64,000 nucleotides of DNA from Aliirhizobium smilacinae (GCF_006335145.1 NZ_VDMN01000010.1:38733-102732); one strand, 5' to 3'. Counted from the stretch's first letter, positions 18,089 through 27,071 are shown. A program made the numbers and translations. The notes: generated by a model not told the origin, from the sequence alone.

Positions 18089-19245
18089 GTCTTGCCGAAA
18101 GCGAGATGAAAACGGCGGCAGGATCTGTGACGGGATTGCGTTGTCTTGCTTGCAACGCGTTCTACCCGCCCGAACTTCTCTACCGGTGTACCGCCTGTGC
18201 CGGCATTCTTGAAGTTGAACGTGCAAAGCCGTTCCGCAGATGGGATCCGAGTGATTTCGTTCGTGAGGAGGTAACATTAGGAGAGGGTGGAACTCCTCTC
18301 CGGCAGGTGCCATCTTCTTTGCTGCATCCCGATTTTCGTGGCGCGCTTCTGGTTAAGGATGAGACACGCAATCCATCCGGTTCCTTCAAGGACAGGCTGG
18401 TGGCTGCCGCGCTCTCGCGCGCTATCGAATTCGGCGCGAGCGGTATCGTCAGCGCGTCAAGTGGGAATGCGGGGGCGGCTGCTGCCTGCTACGCTGCCAA
18501 TGCCGGAATACCCGCAATTATCTGCTGCCCGGAGACGACACCTCACGGCAAACTCGCGCAGATCATGGCTTATGGCGCGACGCTGGAGCGAGTGTCGGGC
18601 CATTATGGTAACTCCTTCCAACGTGCAATGGAACTCTGCGACCAGCATGGCTATGTCAATCTTACGACGACATATCTCAATCCCTACGGCGTTGATGCTC
18701 TGCGGCTGGTTGGTCAGGAAATTTTTGAGGCGCTTGGAGGCATTCTACCCGGCTGGATTTCCATTCCAACCAGTTCCGGCCCGCTCGTAAAGGGTGTCTT
18801 CCAAGGTTTTCTTGATACCGCGGAGCAGGTTCCCCGGTTGGTGGCGGCACAATCCGAGGGATGTGCCCCGATCGCGCGAGCGTTCGCCGGAGGGCAGGAC
18901 ACGGTGGAACCTTGGGAATTGCCGCAAACCATTGCATCCGGCATTTCTGATCCGTTGCAGGGCTATCCCGAAGAGGGAAGCCATACACTATCCCTGATCC
19001 GCAAAAGTGGAGGCGAGGCAGTCGCGGTCCCTGACAATTATATCAAGGATGCGATGGTCGCTCTTGCTCGCAAAGCCGGTCTGTTCTGCGAACCCACCGG
19101 AGCCACGTCACTGGCCGCCTGTCGCCGTCTCTTTTCTGAAGGAAAGATCGGAATGCCGGACACAGTCGTCTGTATTATCACAGGGCACGGTTTTAAGGAT
19201 TTTTCAGCATGGTCTGATGTCGAAGCTCACGGAATTCCCAGCTAA
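18085..19245 (+). CDS. Threonine synthase-like PLP enzyme
   Basis: A 386-residue fold-II PLP enzyme. The N-terminus has a CxxC...CxxC zinc-ribbon-like pair (CLAC, CTAC, about residues 16-40), as in many threonine synthases. The PLP lysine is in NPSGSFKDR (about 97) and the phosphate-binding loop is SSGNAGAAA (about 128). ATG at 18085 overlaps the upstream stop; the longer frame to 18049 lies inside the previous gene. True threonine synthases need phosphohomoserine, which seems out of place in a catabolic operon, so this may be a beta-elimination or ammonia-lyase type enzyme. It is the last gene of module A2. Confidence 0.8.
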   Translation: MSLAESEMKTAAGSVTGLRCLACNAFYPPELLYRCTACAGILEVERAKPFRRWDPSDFVREEVTLGEGGTPLRQVPSSLLHPDFRGALLVKDETRNPSGSFKDRLVAAALSRAIEFGASGIVSASSGNAGAAAACYAANAGIPAIICCPETTPHGKLAQIMAYGATLERVSGHYGNSFQRAMELCDQHGYVNLTTTYLNPYGVDALRLVGQEIFEALGGILPGWISIPTSSGPLVKGVFQGFLDTAEQVPRLVAAQSEGCAPIARAFAGGQDTVEPWELPQTIASGISDPLQGYPEEGSHTLSLIRKSGGEAVAVPDNYIKDAMVALARKAGLFCEPTGATSLAACRRLFSEGKIGMPDTVVCIITGHGFKDFSAWSDVEAHGIPS

Positions 19246-19434
19246 ATTTTTGATACCCAGCTTCAGGACCAATCAAGTGGCCTGCGGTTACCCGCCAAAT
19301 CCAGTGCCGGACACCGAAGATCGAGATTGGTCGCTGCCGGTAGTTCTGTTCGGGTGCCCTCGGGGATGTGGAGCTTAGCTGCTTGCGGTGTCCCGTCGAA
19401 TCCATCCTGCCTATGGGTGTAATTTTCGATGTAG

Positions 19435-20417
19435 CTCGGTCGGGAGTTCCCCTTGAATGCCCAGCTGGCTCTGCGGGCACATGGGATGTCGGGCGCGGCC
19501 CTGAGGGGGCTCCTTGCGGTCCTCGTCGAAGCAGGTTTGATCGTGCGTAAGGACAGCCCCAACGGCAAGCCGCACGCACTCAAGGACCATGATGACGAGA
19601 TCGAGACTGCATTCGGTTTCGACCTGGTGCCGCTTCTAGCTCGTTCGGAAGAATTAGCGTCGATGGCGCAGAAGGTCGCCGCTGATCGTGCCGCTTTGCG
19701 CAAGGCCAAGGAGAGTCTCAGCCTTTACCGGCGAGAAGTTCGCAAGCTGATCACGGCCGCTATGGAGGAGAGCGCGCAAGGTGGCTGGCATGCAATTGAA
19801 GGGATCTGTGTGGGGATCGTCTCGCGGATCCCCCGTATTCAGACGCTCGCGACTATTGCCCCGCTCATGGATGAAATCGAGATGCTACACGAGGAAGTCG
19901 TCAATCGATTGGATAATCTGGGAAAACTGAAAATATGAGCAGCAATGACGCTCTTATCGAGCGGCACATACAGAATCCAAATACCGAATCCACAAATGAA
20001 CTTGAACCTCGCTCCAGAGAAGAGCTGGGCGCGACCTCGCATGGAAACATGGGCCACAAGAGCGAGCCGATGCAAGCTTTCCCGTTAATCGTGGTGCTCA
20101 AGGCTTGTCCGACGGTTATCGACTAGGCACCGGGTGGGGTTGTAACATACTGGCGGGAGTTGATGACCACCGCAGTTACTGTGCGATCGATGCTCGGGAT
20201 CAGTCCGTCCGTTTACCAGGACGCTTGCGAAGTGATGGGGCCGGAGAACGCAGCGGTCGCGGTGTCCTGTATGCTGGAGCGGGCCGCGTTCATTAATGCT
20301 CCGGGCGGCTACCTTCGTGATTTGACGCGAAGAACACAGCTGGGGGAGTTTTCTCTGGGGCCGATGGTTATGTCTGCTCTGAGGGCAAACGGTGCAGGGC
20401 ATTTGAAGGTCGGATAA
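19435..20417 (+). pseudogene. repC: repC remnant (RepABC plasmid replication initiator), frameshifted and with a nonsense codon
   Basis: RepC-like sequence runs from FPLNAQLALRAHGM through VEAGLIVRKDSPNG and AFGFDL, then RHIQNPN, KAFPL-like and ACEVMGPENAA...GGYLRDLTRR. The N-terminal part is missing. The frame breaks near 19921-19923, where codons shift from the 19453 frame to the 19935 frame. A TAG at 20124-20126 interrupts the second frame where RepC proteins usually have Tyr (V-I-D-stop-A-P-G-G), and homology resumes in the same frame. It cannot make a full initiator. No repA, repB or clear origin remains beside it. Confidence 0.85.
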
Positions 20418-20782
20418 AAGTTGGTAGCTGCCAACATTGATAAATAGCTGAAAACGCTGTGTTTTTAAGGTAGCCGATTTTTGCGTCGTCGGTTCAATGA
20501 CCATTGTCGCGAAACGACCTACGTTGCCTCCGATTACTGAACTGATCTCCACTTGGGCGAGGTAGCACGTGTCCGCTGGAGGTCCTTGAGTCGCCTTGGC
20601 TTTAGGCATTTCAGCTCGTTTGGGTGCCGCTTGCGAGCGGCAGGCGGCAAGGGAAGCTTCGCCGCGTCTGCCATCTTTCGCCAGAGCCGGCCGCCCGACC
20701 TGAAATCCGTCATCCGCGCCCTTGCCTCCTTTGCTCTTCGCGGCAGACGAAGGGGTCCTACGCAATGTGGGAAAAGGAAAGA
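20418..20782. other. Intergenic stretch without a recognised gene
   Basis: This stretch lies between the repC remnant and the toprim gene. Open frames exist but show no family pattern. The last 30 bases hold the purine-rich ribosome-binding region of the next gene. Nothing else is supported. Confidence 0.4.
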
Positions 20783-21793
20783 ATGAAGAAGGGCGGGCCT
20801 CTGGTCCGGAGAAATATGGAAAGACGTGGATTGGAAGACCTGCGGGAGCGGGTCCCGTGTGGAGCCGTGCTCGAGGTCGCAGGCTTCACGATTGATTTGA
20901 AAGAGAGCACGCGGCGTGCGGTCAAGTATCGGCGAAACGCAGAGATCGTCATCGTCATCCACGAGGGTAGGGGATGGTTCGATCCCTTGTCCGACGCGAA
21001 GGGTGATGTGTTCGGCCTTGCCAAACATCTGAATGCCCTGTCGTTCAGCGATGCCGTCGAACGTGTGGCGGGATTGATCGGATTTTCGGCTGCTCTGCCA
21101 GTTTGGCAAGTGGGGCAAGAATTTCGAGCCGCTCGAAACGAAGCTTCAGGCGTTTCCGTTCAAGCTCGTTGGGCCGAGCGTAGCATGTTGTGGCGGGGCT
21201 CGGAGGCTTGGCACTATCTCCGATCGGAACGCTGCCTCCCGGAAAATATCATTCTAGCCGCCATGCGGACGGATCTGCTGCGGGAGGGACCCTTTGGTAG
21301 CATGTGGGCGGCACATGTCGATGACGACGGAATAGTCTCCGGCTGGGAAGAACGCGGACCGGTCTGGCGCGGCTTTGCCACCGGCGGTTCCAAAGTTCTC
21401 TTCCGATTTGGCGCCGAGGATGCAATGCGGCTCTGCGTGACCGAGGCTGCGATCGATGCCATGAGCCTTGCGGCTTTCGAAGGTTTTCGCGAGGGCAGTA
21501 TGTATCTCAGCACGGGCGGCGGCTGGTCTCCGATTACCCACAGAGCTTTACGCAAACTTGCGGAACGCAAAGGCTCACGACTCGTCGCCGCCACAGATGC
21601 CAATAGCCAGGGAGAGACCTTCGCCGGTCGGTTACGCGACATTGCCGACGCTACCGGTTGCGACTGGCAGCGGCTCAAGCCACCCGCAGAAGACTGGAAC
21701 GACGCGTTGCGTGCGCGGGAAATAGAAAGAAGGAAAAGGAAGATGGAAAGGATAGGAGGCCTGCCGCATGCCCGCCGGGCGCATCAAGGGTGA
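20783..21793 (+). CDS. DUF3991/toprim-domain protein of plasmid type
   Basis: A 336-residue protein with an N-terminal part resembling primase-like plasmid proteins (GWFDPLSDAKGDVFGLAKHL, about 65-85), a central DUF3991-like region (about 130-220) and a C-terminal toprim-like domain with VTEAAIDAMSLAA (about 220) and ATDANSQGE (about 270). Such proteins are common on rhizobial plasmids and probably act in DNA metabolism or conjugation. ATG at 20783 follows AAAAGGAAAG; ATG 20765 is an in-frame alternative. The C-terminus is rich in Arg/Lys/Glu. It appears intact. Confidence 0.75.
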   Translation: MKKGGPLVRRNMERRGLEDLRERVPCGAVLEVAGFTIDLKESTRRAVKYRRNAEIVIVIHEGRGWFDPLSDAKGDVFGLAKHLNALSFSDAVERVAGLIGFSAALPVWQVGQEFRAARNEASGVSVQARWAERSMLWRGSEAWHYLRSERCLPENIILAAMRTDLLREGPFGSMWAAHVDDDGIVSGWEERGPVWRGFATGGSKVLFRFGAEDAMRLCVTEAAIDAMSLAAFEGFREGSMYLSTGGGWSPITHRALRKLAERKGSRLVAATDANSQGETFAGRLRDIADATGCDWQRLKPPAEDWNDALRAREIERRKRKMERIGGLPHARRAHQG

Positions 21794-21935
21794 AGCTTCG
21801 CCCGGCTCTGCCGGCCCTTGACCCGTCCGGACCGGGAGGCGGCTCGAGCGGAGGGGCCAGAAGGGCTGAAGACAAGATGGCGACCACGAGGATCAGCCAC
21901 GCTTCAGGCCCGGACGAGCCCGAAGGAGCCCCCCC

Positions 21936-22238
21936 ATGACCGTAGCTTCTATCCGCAGGATCTACCAGAGTACCGCCGATCGCCGGCAGATGTCCCGCTT
22001 GTTCGATCGGCATGTTCAGCGGCCCAACCGATGGGCAGAGGACGACAGCGCCGTTTATCCCGGCAAATGGTTCGAAATCGACGAGCCCTCCCATGATTAC
22101 ATGTTCGGGATCCTGCCGCCGCTGTTCATGCGTGGCGATCTGTTTGCCATGAGCGGGTACGGGCGGCTTCATCGCCAGCGCGTGGCGTGTCAATCGCCCC
22201 TTGTCCGAGCTCACAGGTCAATCTTTCTACAGTCATAA
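21936..22238 (+). pseudogene. DUF1419-like gene, 3' part lost
   Basis: The first about 72 residues (IRRIYQSTADRRQMSRLF... DYMFGILPPLFMRGDLFAM) resemble DUF1419 plasmid proteins, which are usually longer. After residue 72 the frame reads nonsense-like sequence to 22238, while from 22153 another frame reads conserved DUF7007-like sequence. This looks like a deletion that joined two genes out of frame. GAAGGAGCC precedes the ATG. The domain name is from memory of the family. Confidence 0.6.
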
Positions 22239-22905
22239 GGGCCGGGTAGCGGATGAGGCGGACTTCCGGGCGCGCGTATTCGAGACTGCAGAGCATCGGC
22301 GTGACCTCGCACGCCTCAATCGTATCCAGAAACAGCAGTGCTGCGGCACGCCCTGGGGGTGGTCGCAGATTGTCACAGTCTATGCCGAGGGCATCGTCAG
22401 CCATGTGACCGCCAGCCATGGCCGCTTCCATCTGTCACCTGAGCGCAATGCGCAAGTCCACGCCTTCTTGCGATCGGCCGATTGTTTCTATGAGGATTGC
22501 TGCTGGGCCGCCGTCACCATCACCTTTCCGAACCTGTTCACCGGCGATGAGAGGCGGATTGCCGACAAGAAGTGCGAGACCTGGCAACCCGATGCCTGGG
22601 AGGCCATCCATGGTGTGATGCTTGTGCCGGGTGAACCCGACGTCAGGGATCGTCGCAGCTTCGAATGCGATCATGCAGACGACTGGGCCGTGATATCGGC
22701 GCGTCGGTCGGATCATCATACCGGCATGACGGAAGTGGTCGCCACGCGCGGTGGCAAGCGAGGCTCTGGCGTTGACGAACGACGATATCTGGTGTCGTCA
22801 GGCGAATACGAGGTCGGTCGCTTCGGTTTTGTCATCGATGAGACCCGGCACCAAACCTACGACGGCCCCTCGTCCTTCATGTCCTGGGTCGGGCGGACGA
22901 GATGA
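22153..22905 (+). pseudogene. DUF7007-like plasmid protein lacking its own start
   Basis: The frame reads GGFIASAWRVNRPLSELTGQ from just after an in-frame TGA at 22150. It continues through TPWGWSQIVTVYAEGI and SHVTASHGRFHLSPERN to the C-terminal block EYEVGRFGFVIDE. This is the usual order of DUF7007-like rhizobial plasmid proteins, but no ATG or GTG lies upstream of the conserved part. TTG at 22201 is the first possible start and would drop about 16 conserved residues. It is probably a 5'-truncated gene, possibly still translated. Role unknown. Confidence 0.6.
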
Positions 22906-23215
22906 TCCGCTCGTTCAAAGGCGCCCCGCCATGAGACACGCCATCACCTCGATCTGGTCTCCAGACAGATCGAGGTGATGGCGGAGCGTGCCACAAACAC
23001 CCAAAAGGCCAAGGGTGGCCAATCGGTCGCGCAGGCGCTCAGGATCATAGTGGACCAGGTCGGATGAAGCGCTCTTTCGACAACTTCGAGCATTTCGAAT
23101 TCGAGCGCGGGCCGGAATCGAGGCCCTGACCCGCAAGCTGTCGCGCCAGGAAGCAGCAATCTCAGCTGTCCGAGGCGGTCACGGATGTCATCCCTCGACA
23201 CGGAAGGAGCGCAGC
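22906..23215. other. Intergenic stretch with a strong hairpin and short coding remnants
   Basis: No complete gene is supported. A 16-bp perfect inverted repeat lies at 22941-22981. Around 22987-23067 one frame reads QSVAQALRIIVDQVG, and at 23064 a 21-codon frame starts MKRSFDNFEHFEFE. Both look like fragments of decayed plasmid genes. Confidence 0.4.
22941..22981. repeat. Perfect 16-bp inverted repeat (hairpin)
   Basis: The arms are 22941-22956 and 22966-22981 (CCATCACCTCGATCTG and its exact complement), with a 9-base loop. It lies 36 bases after the DUF7007-like stop. There is no T-run, so it could be a rho-assisted terminator or a protein-binding site. Confidence 0.8.
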
Positions 23216-23569
23216 ATGAAACGCTTTCGTATCGACACCGAATATCATTTGCCGATCTATCGCCGACGGTTTTACAAGGCCGCAACCATCCACAACGCGG
23301 GCCGAATGGCCATCAGCGACGAAGGATGGGACGACGAGCGATCCGGGGCCGATAGCTCGGGTGACACCTAGATCACCGATATCCGCGAAGAGCCAACCGA
23401 CGGGGCGGAACCGACCTATCATCCGGTGCCCGAGGCATTTCGCGAGACGTTGCAGCGGAAAGCGGATCTCTTTGACGATCTTGTCGCGTTGTTGCGGGAG
23501 CCGGCGGGTGAGATGGGTCAGTCAAAACGGGACTTCGAGGATTGGCTGCCACGGGCGCAGGTGGCCTAA
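23216..23569 (+). pseudogene. Small plasmid-type hypothetical gene interrupted by TAG
   Basis: ATG at 23216 follows GGAAGGAGC. The frame reads MKRFRIDTEYHLPIYRRR, then SSGDT, then TAG at 23369-23371. It reopens in the same frame (ITDIREEPTDGAEPTYHPV, then ETLQRKADLFDDLVALLRE) to TAA at 23567-23569. The two parts together (about 117 codons) read like one small conserved rhizobial plasmid protein of unknown function, so one nonsense mutation has broken it. Confidence 0.6.
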
Positions 23570-23982
23570 TTGAAGGCCGACGCAATCGGCACCTAAGACC
23601 GCCTCGTCGTCATGGTCAGCGATCCGATACGATCGTTTCACAGATTGTCATTGCTTCTTGTGGACTGCTTCCGGCATCTCGACCGGCAAGGTTGCTCCCC
23701 TTGGCCGGTCCGGCCTTCGGTTTCGTGGCGGTCTGGACCAACGCCCGTCCGGCTCAAGGCCGCTGTCGCGCCGCGGGGCGGCCGGTCGTGTCGCTCGTCG
23801 CAAAGCAGGAATGCGGGACATCGCAGGGCTTTGGCCCCGCTTGCCCGCATGCCGGCTTTGCTCGATCTGGCTCGCCCGGACCCTGAACCGGCCGGCTTGC
23901 GTCGGTCCCTTTCTACCGCACCGAAGGACGGGCCGGCCGAGGGGGCCGAAGCCGCCTCGGCAGATAACGAAAGGAAACCATC
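23570..23982. other. GC-rich stretch without a recognised gene
   Basis: Several frames are open because of high GC, but none shows a conserved pattern or a ribosome-binding site. AACGAAAGGAAACC at its right end serves the gene at 23983. Confidence 0.4.
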
Positions 23983-24594
23983 ATGGCAAAGCCAGCAAAC
24001 CAGTCCCGGCAATCCTCCAATCAGGCCTCCCGTCCATCCGCCCGCGTCCTCCAGCTTCGCAAGGGCGCTACCGTCGAAATGGTCCGCCTGACATGCCCCG
24101 ATGAAGCCCAGGCACTGAAGATCGCAGAGAGCTTCGGCGCTGCCATCCTCGATAGCGACGGCATCCGCGATATGCACGAGCGCCTGATAGTCGAAACTGC
24201 CACCGGCCTCTCGGACGGCCTCGGGGAGAGGGCGATGCAGATCCACCTCCAGCGCATCGTCGGTGCCTATGTCGGCTCGGCGCACGGTGCCGGCCAGTTT
24301 TATTCCCGCGCCGTCAGCGAAGCGCGCGATGCCACCGCCAAAGGAGCTGCTGATGCCCGCGACGAGGATCTCGACGGGCCGGTCGGCTATGACAGCGCCG
24401 CTCAGCGCAAGCGCGAATTCGCCGCGGATATGGGCATCCAGGCTCACGCGCTCCGAATGGCAGCCGAGGGCGCCGTCGCAGCCTACGAGCAGATTGTCGG
24501 CGAGGTCTGGAAGCCCTTTGACCGACCGGTCGAAAATCCGGGCCAGACGCTCGACCGCAAGGCGGCCGCGGCCCAGATGTCGGCCTTCGACTGA
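23983..24594 (+). CDS. Conserved plasmid hypothetical protein
   Basis: A 203-residue protein, not assigned to a named family. The N-terminal 30 residues are Ser/Gln/Pro-rich and probably disordered. The rest is helical and Ala-rich, without cysteines, membrane segments or a signal peptide. AAAGGAAACCATC gives a good ribosome-binding site. It sits in the same orientation before ardC, among genes that travel together on rhizobial plasmids, so a role in plasmid maintenance or entry is possible but unproven. Confidence 0.65.
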   Translation: MAKPANQSRQSSNQASRPSARVLQLRKGATVEMVRLTCPDEAQALKIAESFGAAILDSDGIRDMHERLIVETATGLSDGLGERAMQIHLQRIVGAYVGSAHGAGQFYSRAVSEARDATAKGAADARDEDLDGPVGYDSAAQRKREFAADMGIQAHALRMAAEGAVAAYEQIVGEVWKPFDRPVENPGQTLDRKAAAAQMSAFD

Positions 24595-24924
24595 GGCCAT
24601 CCCAACCGGCGGAGCCCAGGTTCCGCCGTTCCATCTAGGTCTGATATTGGCGGCCGCCCAGTCAGAGCGGCCTTTTCCATGTAGTCCATAGCGACCATGC
24701 CGAAGGAGGATGGAGGAAGAAAGGCGGGAAACGGCCATCGGTGCCGCTCGCAACCCCGTCCCGGCCTCGGTCCTGCAGGAGCCGGATGCAGGCCGCAACG
24801 GCTTCGCCGTCCTTCACATGCGCTTCGGCCGTTCCGGTGCTCCTGCCCCCTGACCGCTCCTGCAATCGGCCCTCCGTGACGAGGTCGCGATCGACGCGGC
24901 CTTCCGTAAACGGAGGTTTGAAAA
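24595..24924. other. Leader region before ardC, no gene recognised
   Basis: A 330-base GC-rich stretch without a supported gene. Its last bases, CGGAGGTTTGAAAA, form the ribosome-binding site of ardC. The length is suggestive of a long untranslated leader, but no defined structure was identified. Confidence 0.35.
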
Positions 24925-25851
24925 ATGAGCAAGAAGACCGAAACCGCCCGCATCGATATCTATGCCCGCATCACCGACCGGATCGTGGCCGATCTGGAAA
25001 GCGGCGTGCGCCCTTGGGTCAAGCCATGGAGCGCCCGCAACATGTCCGGCCGAGTGAGCCGGCCGCTCCGGCATAACGGACAGGCCTATACGGGGCTGAA
25101 CGTGCTCCTCCTATGGTCGGAGAGCGTTGCCTGCGGGTTCACCTCCGCGACCTGGATGACCCTGCGACAGGCGAACGAGCTTGGCGCCCGTGTCCGCAAG
25201 GGCGAAAACGGCGCCACCGTCGTCTATGCGAACCGTTTCACCAAGACGGAAACCGACGCTGGCGGCGGCGAGATCGAACGCGATATCCCGTTCCTGAAAG
25301 CTTACACCGTCTTCAATTGTGATCAAATTGAAGGATTGCCGGATCATTATTACCGCGCTCCCGACGCGATTGCCAAACCGCTCGAGCGCATCGAGTACGC
25401 GGACCGCTTCTTCGACAACACAGGCGCGGTCGTCCGGTATGGCGGCAACCAGGCCTACTATTCAGCGCCCACCGACCACATCCAGCTTCCCGAGCCGGCG
25501 CAATTCCGCGACACGACGTCCTTCATTGCGATCCGCGCGCATGAGACACTGCACTGGACTTCCGCGGCTCATAGGCTGAACAGGGATCTTTCCCGTTATC
25601 ACAAGGATCGCCGCGAACGTGCCTTCGAAGAGATGCTCGTCGAGCTCGGCGCCGCGATGCTTTGCGCCGATCTCGGGATCGTTGCGGAACTGGAGCCGCG
25701 GCCGGATCACGCTGCTTATATCCAGACCTGGGCCGCAATCCTCGGGGCCGACAAGCGCGCTATCTTCCAGGCTGCTGCCCATGCGCAGCGCGCCGTCGCC
25801 TATCTCCATGGTCTTCAGCCGCAGGCGTCTTCCGATCACGAGGCGGTCTGA
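24925..25851 (+). CDS. ardC: ArdC-type antirestriction protein (ssDNA-binding plus metallopeptidase)
   Basis: A 308-residue protein. The N-terminal ArdC single-strand-binding domain spans about 1-135 (IVADLESGVRPWVKPW, then LRQANELGARVRKGENG). The C-terminal zincin-like domain has HETLH (about 210) and the downstream Glu in FEEMLVELGAA (about 240). ArdC proteins protect incoming plasmid DNA from host restriction during conjugation. Length and motifs are complete, so this may be one of the few intact backbone genes. The stop is close to the start of the PAPS-reductase-like remnant. Confidence 0.88.
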   Translation: MSKKTETARIDIYARITDRIVADLESGVRPWVKPWSARNMSGRVSRPLRHNGQAYTGLNVLLLWSESVACGFTSATWMTLRQANELGARVRKGENGATVVYANRFTKTETDAGGGEIERDIPFLKAYTVFNCDQIEGLPDHYYRAPDAIAKPLERIEYADRFFDNTGAVVRYGGNQAYYSAPTDHIQLPEPAQFRDTTSFIAIRAHETLHWTSAAHRLNRDLSRYHKDRRERAFEEMLVELGAAMLCADLGIVAELEPRPDHAAYIQTWAAILGADKRAIFQAAAHAQRAVAYLHGLQPQASSDHEAV

Positions 25852-25853
25852 CG

Positions 25854-26032
25854 TTGTGCGAACCCAAGCTTGCCGACCACGCTGAAACCTCGACGATCCG
25901 GCTCAGAGTGCTGTCGCTCGGGGCCGGGGTCCGATCCACCACCGTGGCGCTGATGGCCGCCCATGGTGGGATCGGGCCGATCGCCAGCTCGATCTATGGC
26001 CGAACGAGTGCGAGGGGATGTGCAGTGTCTAG
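25854..26032 (+). pseudogene. PAPS reductase/adenine nucleotide alpha hydrolase-like gene with large internal deletion
   Basis: A TTG at 25854 opens MCEPKLADH..., then RLRVLSLGAGVRSTTVALMA, the PP-loop start of plasmid-borne PAPS-reductase-like proteins. This homology ends near 25975. From 25988 a different frame reads LDLWPNECEGMCSV to TAG at 26030-26032, which looks like the C-terminus of the same family. So most of the gene is deleted and the ends are joined out of frame. The start directly after ardC suggests an original operon. Confidence 0.6.
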
Positions 26033-26508
26033 CCGGACAGGTCGAGTAGCCTCAGCTATCGGAGAGGCCCGGCCGACCAGCCCAATCCCAGCGTCGTCGT
26101 GGACGGAAAATGGGGCCAGCGATCTCATGCCGACCGGTCAGCGTGGCCAGGCAATTGCGCGGGCGCGCGGGGTCACAGCGTCTCGAGCGTTATGTCGGTC
26201 GGGAGCCGGTCGATGACTGCGGGTCGTGACCTGCCCATCCGGAACGAAGGACCGCACTCACGCAGACCTCGATGGGACTGGTGTGACCGAAGGACGCCTT
26301 CGTCTTGATCGCCTGGACCGCAACGCCCGTCCGCAACTTTCTTCCCCTGCGAACAGGTTCGCATTCCTCGCGCGACAAGAAAGCCGCTCCCGGCCGCCCT
26401 CCACTGACGTTTCGGCCCAAGGGTGCGGCGTCGATCGCCGTCGGTCTTGACACCGCCATCGAGGCCGCGGTGGGCGCGGCCCGAACACACCGGAAAAGGA
26501 ACACGACA
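26033..26508. other. Region before the DUF736 gene, no gene recognised
   Basis: About 475 bases with scattered open frames but no conserved pattern. GGAAAAGGAACACGAC at the right end is the ribosome-binding region of the DUF736 gene. Confidence 0.35.
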
Positions 26509-26826
26509 ATGGCAGTCATCGGCGAATTCACCACCAACGGTAACAACTCCATCATTGGCAATGTTCGCACCCTCACCGTCAGCATGAAGGCCCGCCTGAA
26601 CCCGATCGAACGCGTCTCGCGGGACGCCCCGGATTTCCGCATCACCGCCGGTAACGGCGTCGAGGTCGGGGCCGGCTGGAAGGCGGTCTCAACCGATGGT
26701 GAGCAATACATCTCGGTCAAACTCGACGACCCAAGCTTCAACGCACCGATCACCGCCGCCCTATGGCCGGGCGAGAAAGAAGGCGAGTACGCTCTCATCT
26801 GGAACCGGCCAAAGCGCGAAATCTGA
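26509..26826 (+). CDS. DUF736 family protein
   Basis: A 105-residue small protein matching DUF736 from start to end: MAVIGEFTTNGNNS at the N-terminus, IGNVRTLTVSMKARL, then GAGWKAVSTDGEQYISVKLD and PGEKEGEYALIWNRP at the C-terminus. It is very common on alphaproteobacterial plasmids; its function is unknown. ATG follows AAAAGGAACACGAC. It is intact and ends before a strong hairpin terminator. Confidence 0.88.
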   Translation: MAVIGEFTTNGNNSIIGNVRTLTVSMKARLNPIERVSRDAPDFRITAGNGVEVGAGWKAVSTDGEQYISVKLDDPSFNAPITAALWPGEKEGEYALIWNRPKREI

Positions 26827-26836
26827 TCTTCGCAAT

Positions 26837-26870
26837 GACGAGCCCCGCCGGAAAAGGCGGGGCTCGTCTT
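26837..26870 (+). terminator. Hairpin terminator after the DUF736 gene
   Basis: A perfect 13-bp stem (26837-26849 with 26856-26868; arms GACGAGCCCCGCC and complement) and a 6-base loop GGAAAA, followed by a short TT tract. It begins ten bases after the stop codon. Confidence 0.75.
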
Positions 26871-27024
26871 CTGTTGTCCTGGCCCTGGCATCGCGGCGAG
26901 ACGAGCCCGCGTGCCCCTCTTTCCAACGGCTCGACGATTACGACACAAGGCGATTGGCCCAGTCGCCGTGCCATTGTCCAGCAGCTTGCCAGCTCGACGG
27001 GCTTTTGGGGCCACAGGAGAAACG

Positions 27025-27052
27025 AAAAGACCCGGCGCGATGTCGGGCTTTT
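27025..27052. terminator. Bidirectional terminator after the HU gene
   Basis: AAAAG-A-CCCG (27025-27034) faces CGGG-C-TTTT (27044-27052) with one mismatch. Read on the minus strand it lies about 20 bases after the HU stop and ends in a T-run. Confidence 0.5.
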
Positions 27053-27071
27053 CTCTGTCCGTCTGAAGACC

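Noticed and set aside
16988..19245. A complete beta-hydroxyaspartate cycle
   Set aside because: No aspartate-glyoxylate aminotransferase or iminosuccinate reductase gene is nearby, and the fold-II enzyme has a threonine-synthase zinc ribbon.
19246..19434. Intact N-terminal part of repC upstream of the remnant
   Set aside because: A TAG at 19432-19434 precedes the conserved part and no RepC-like frame is readable further left.
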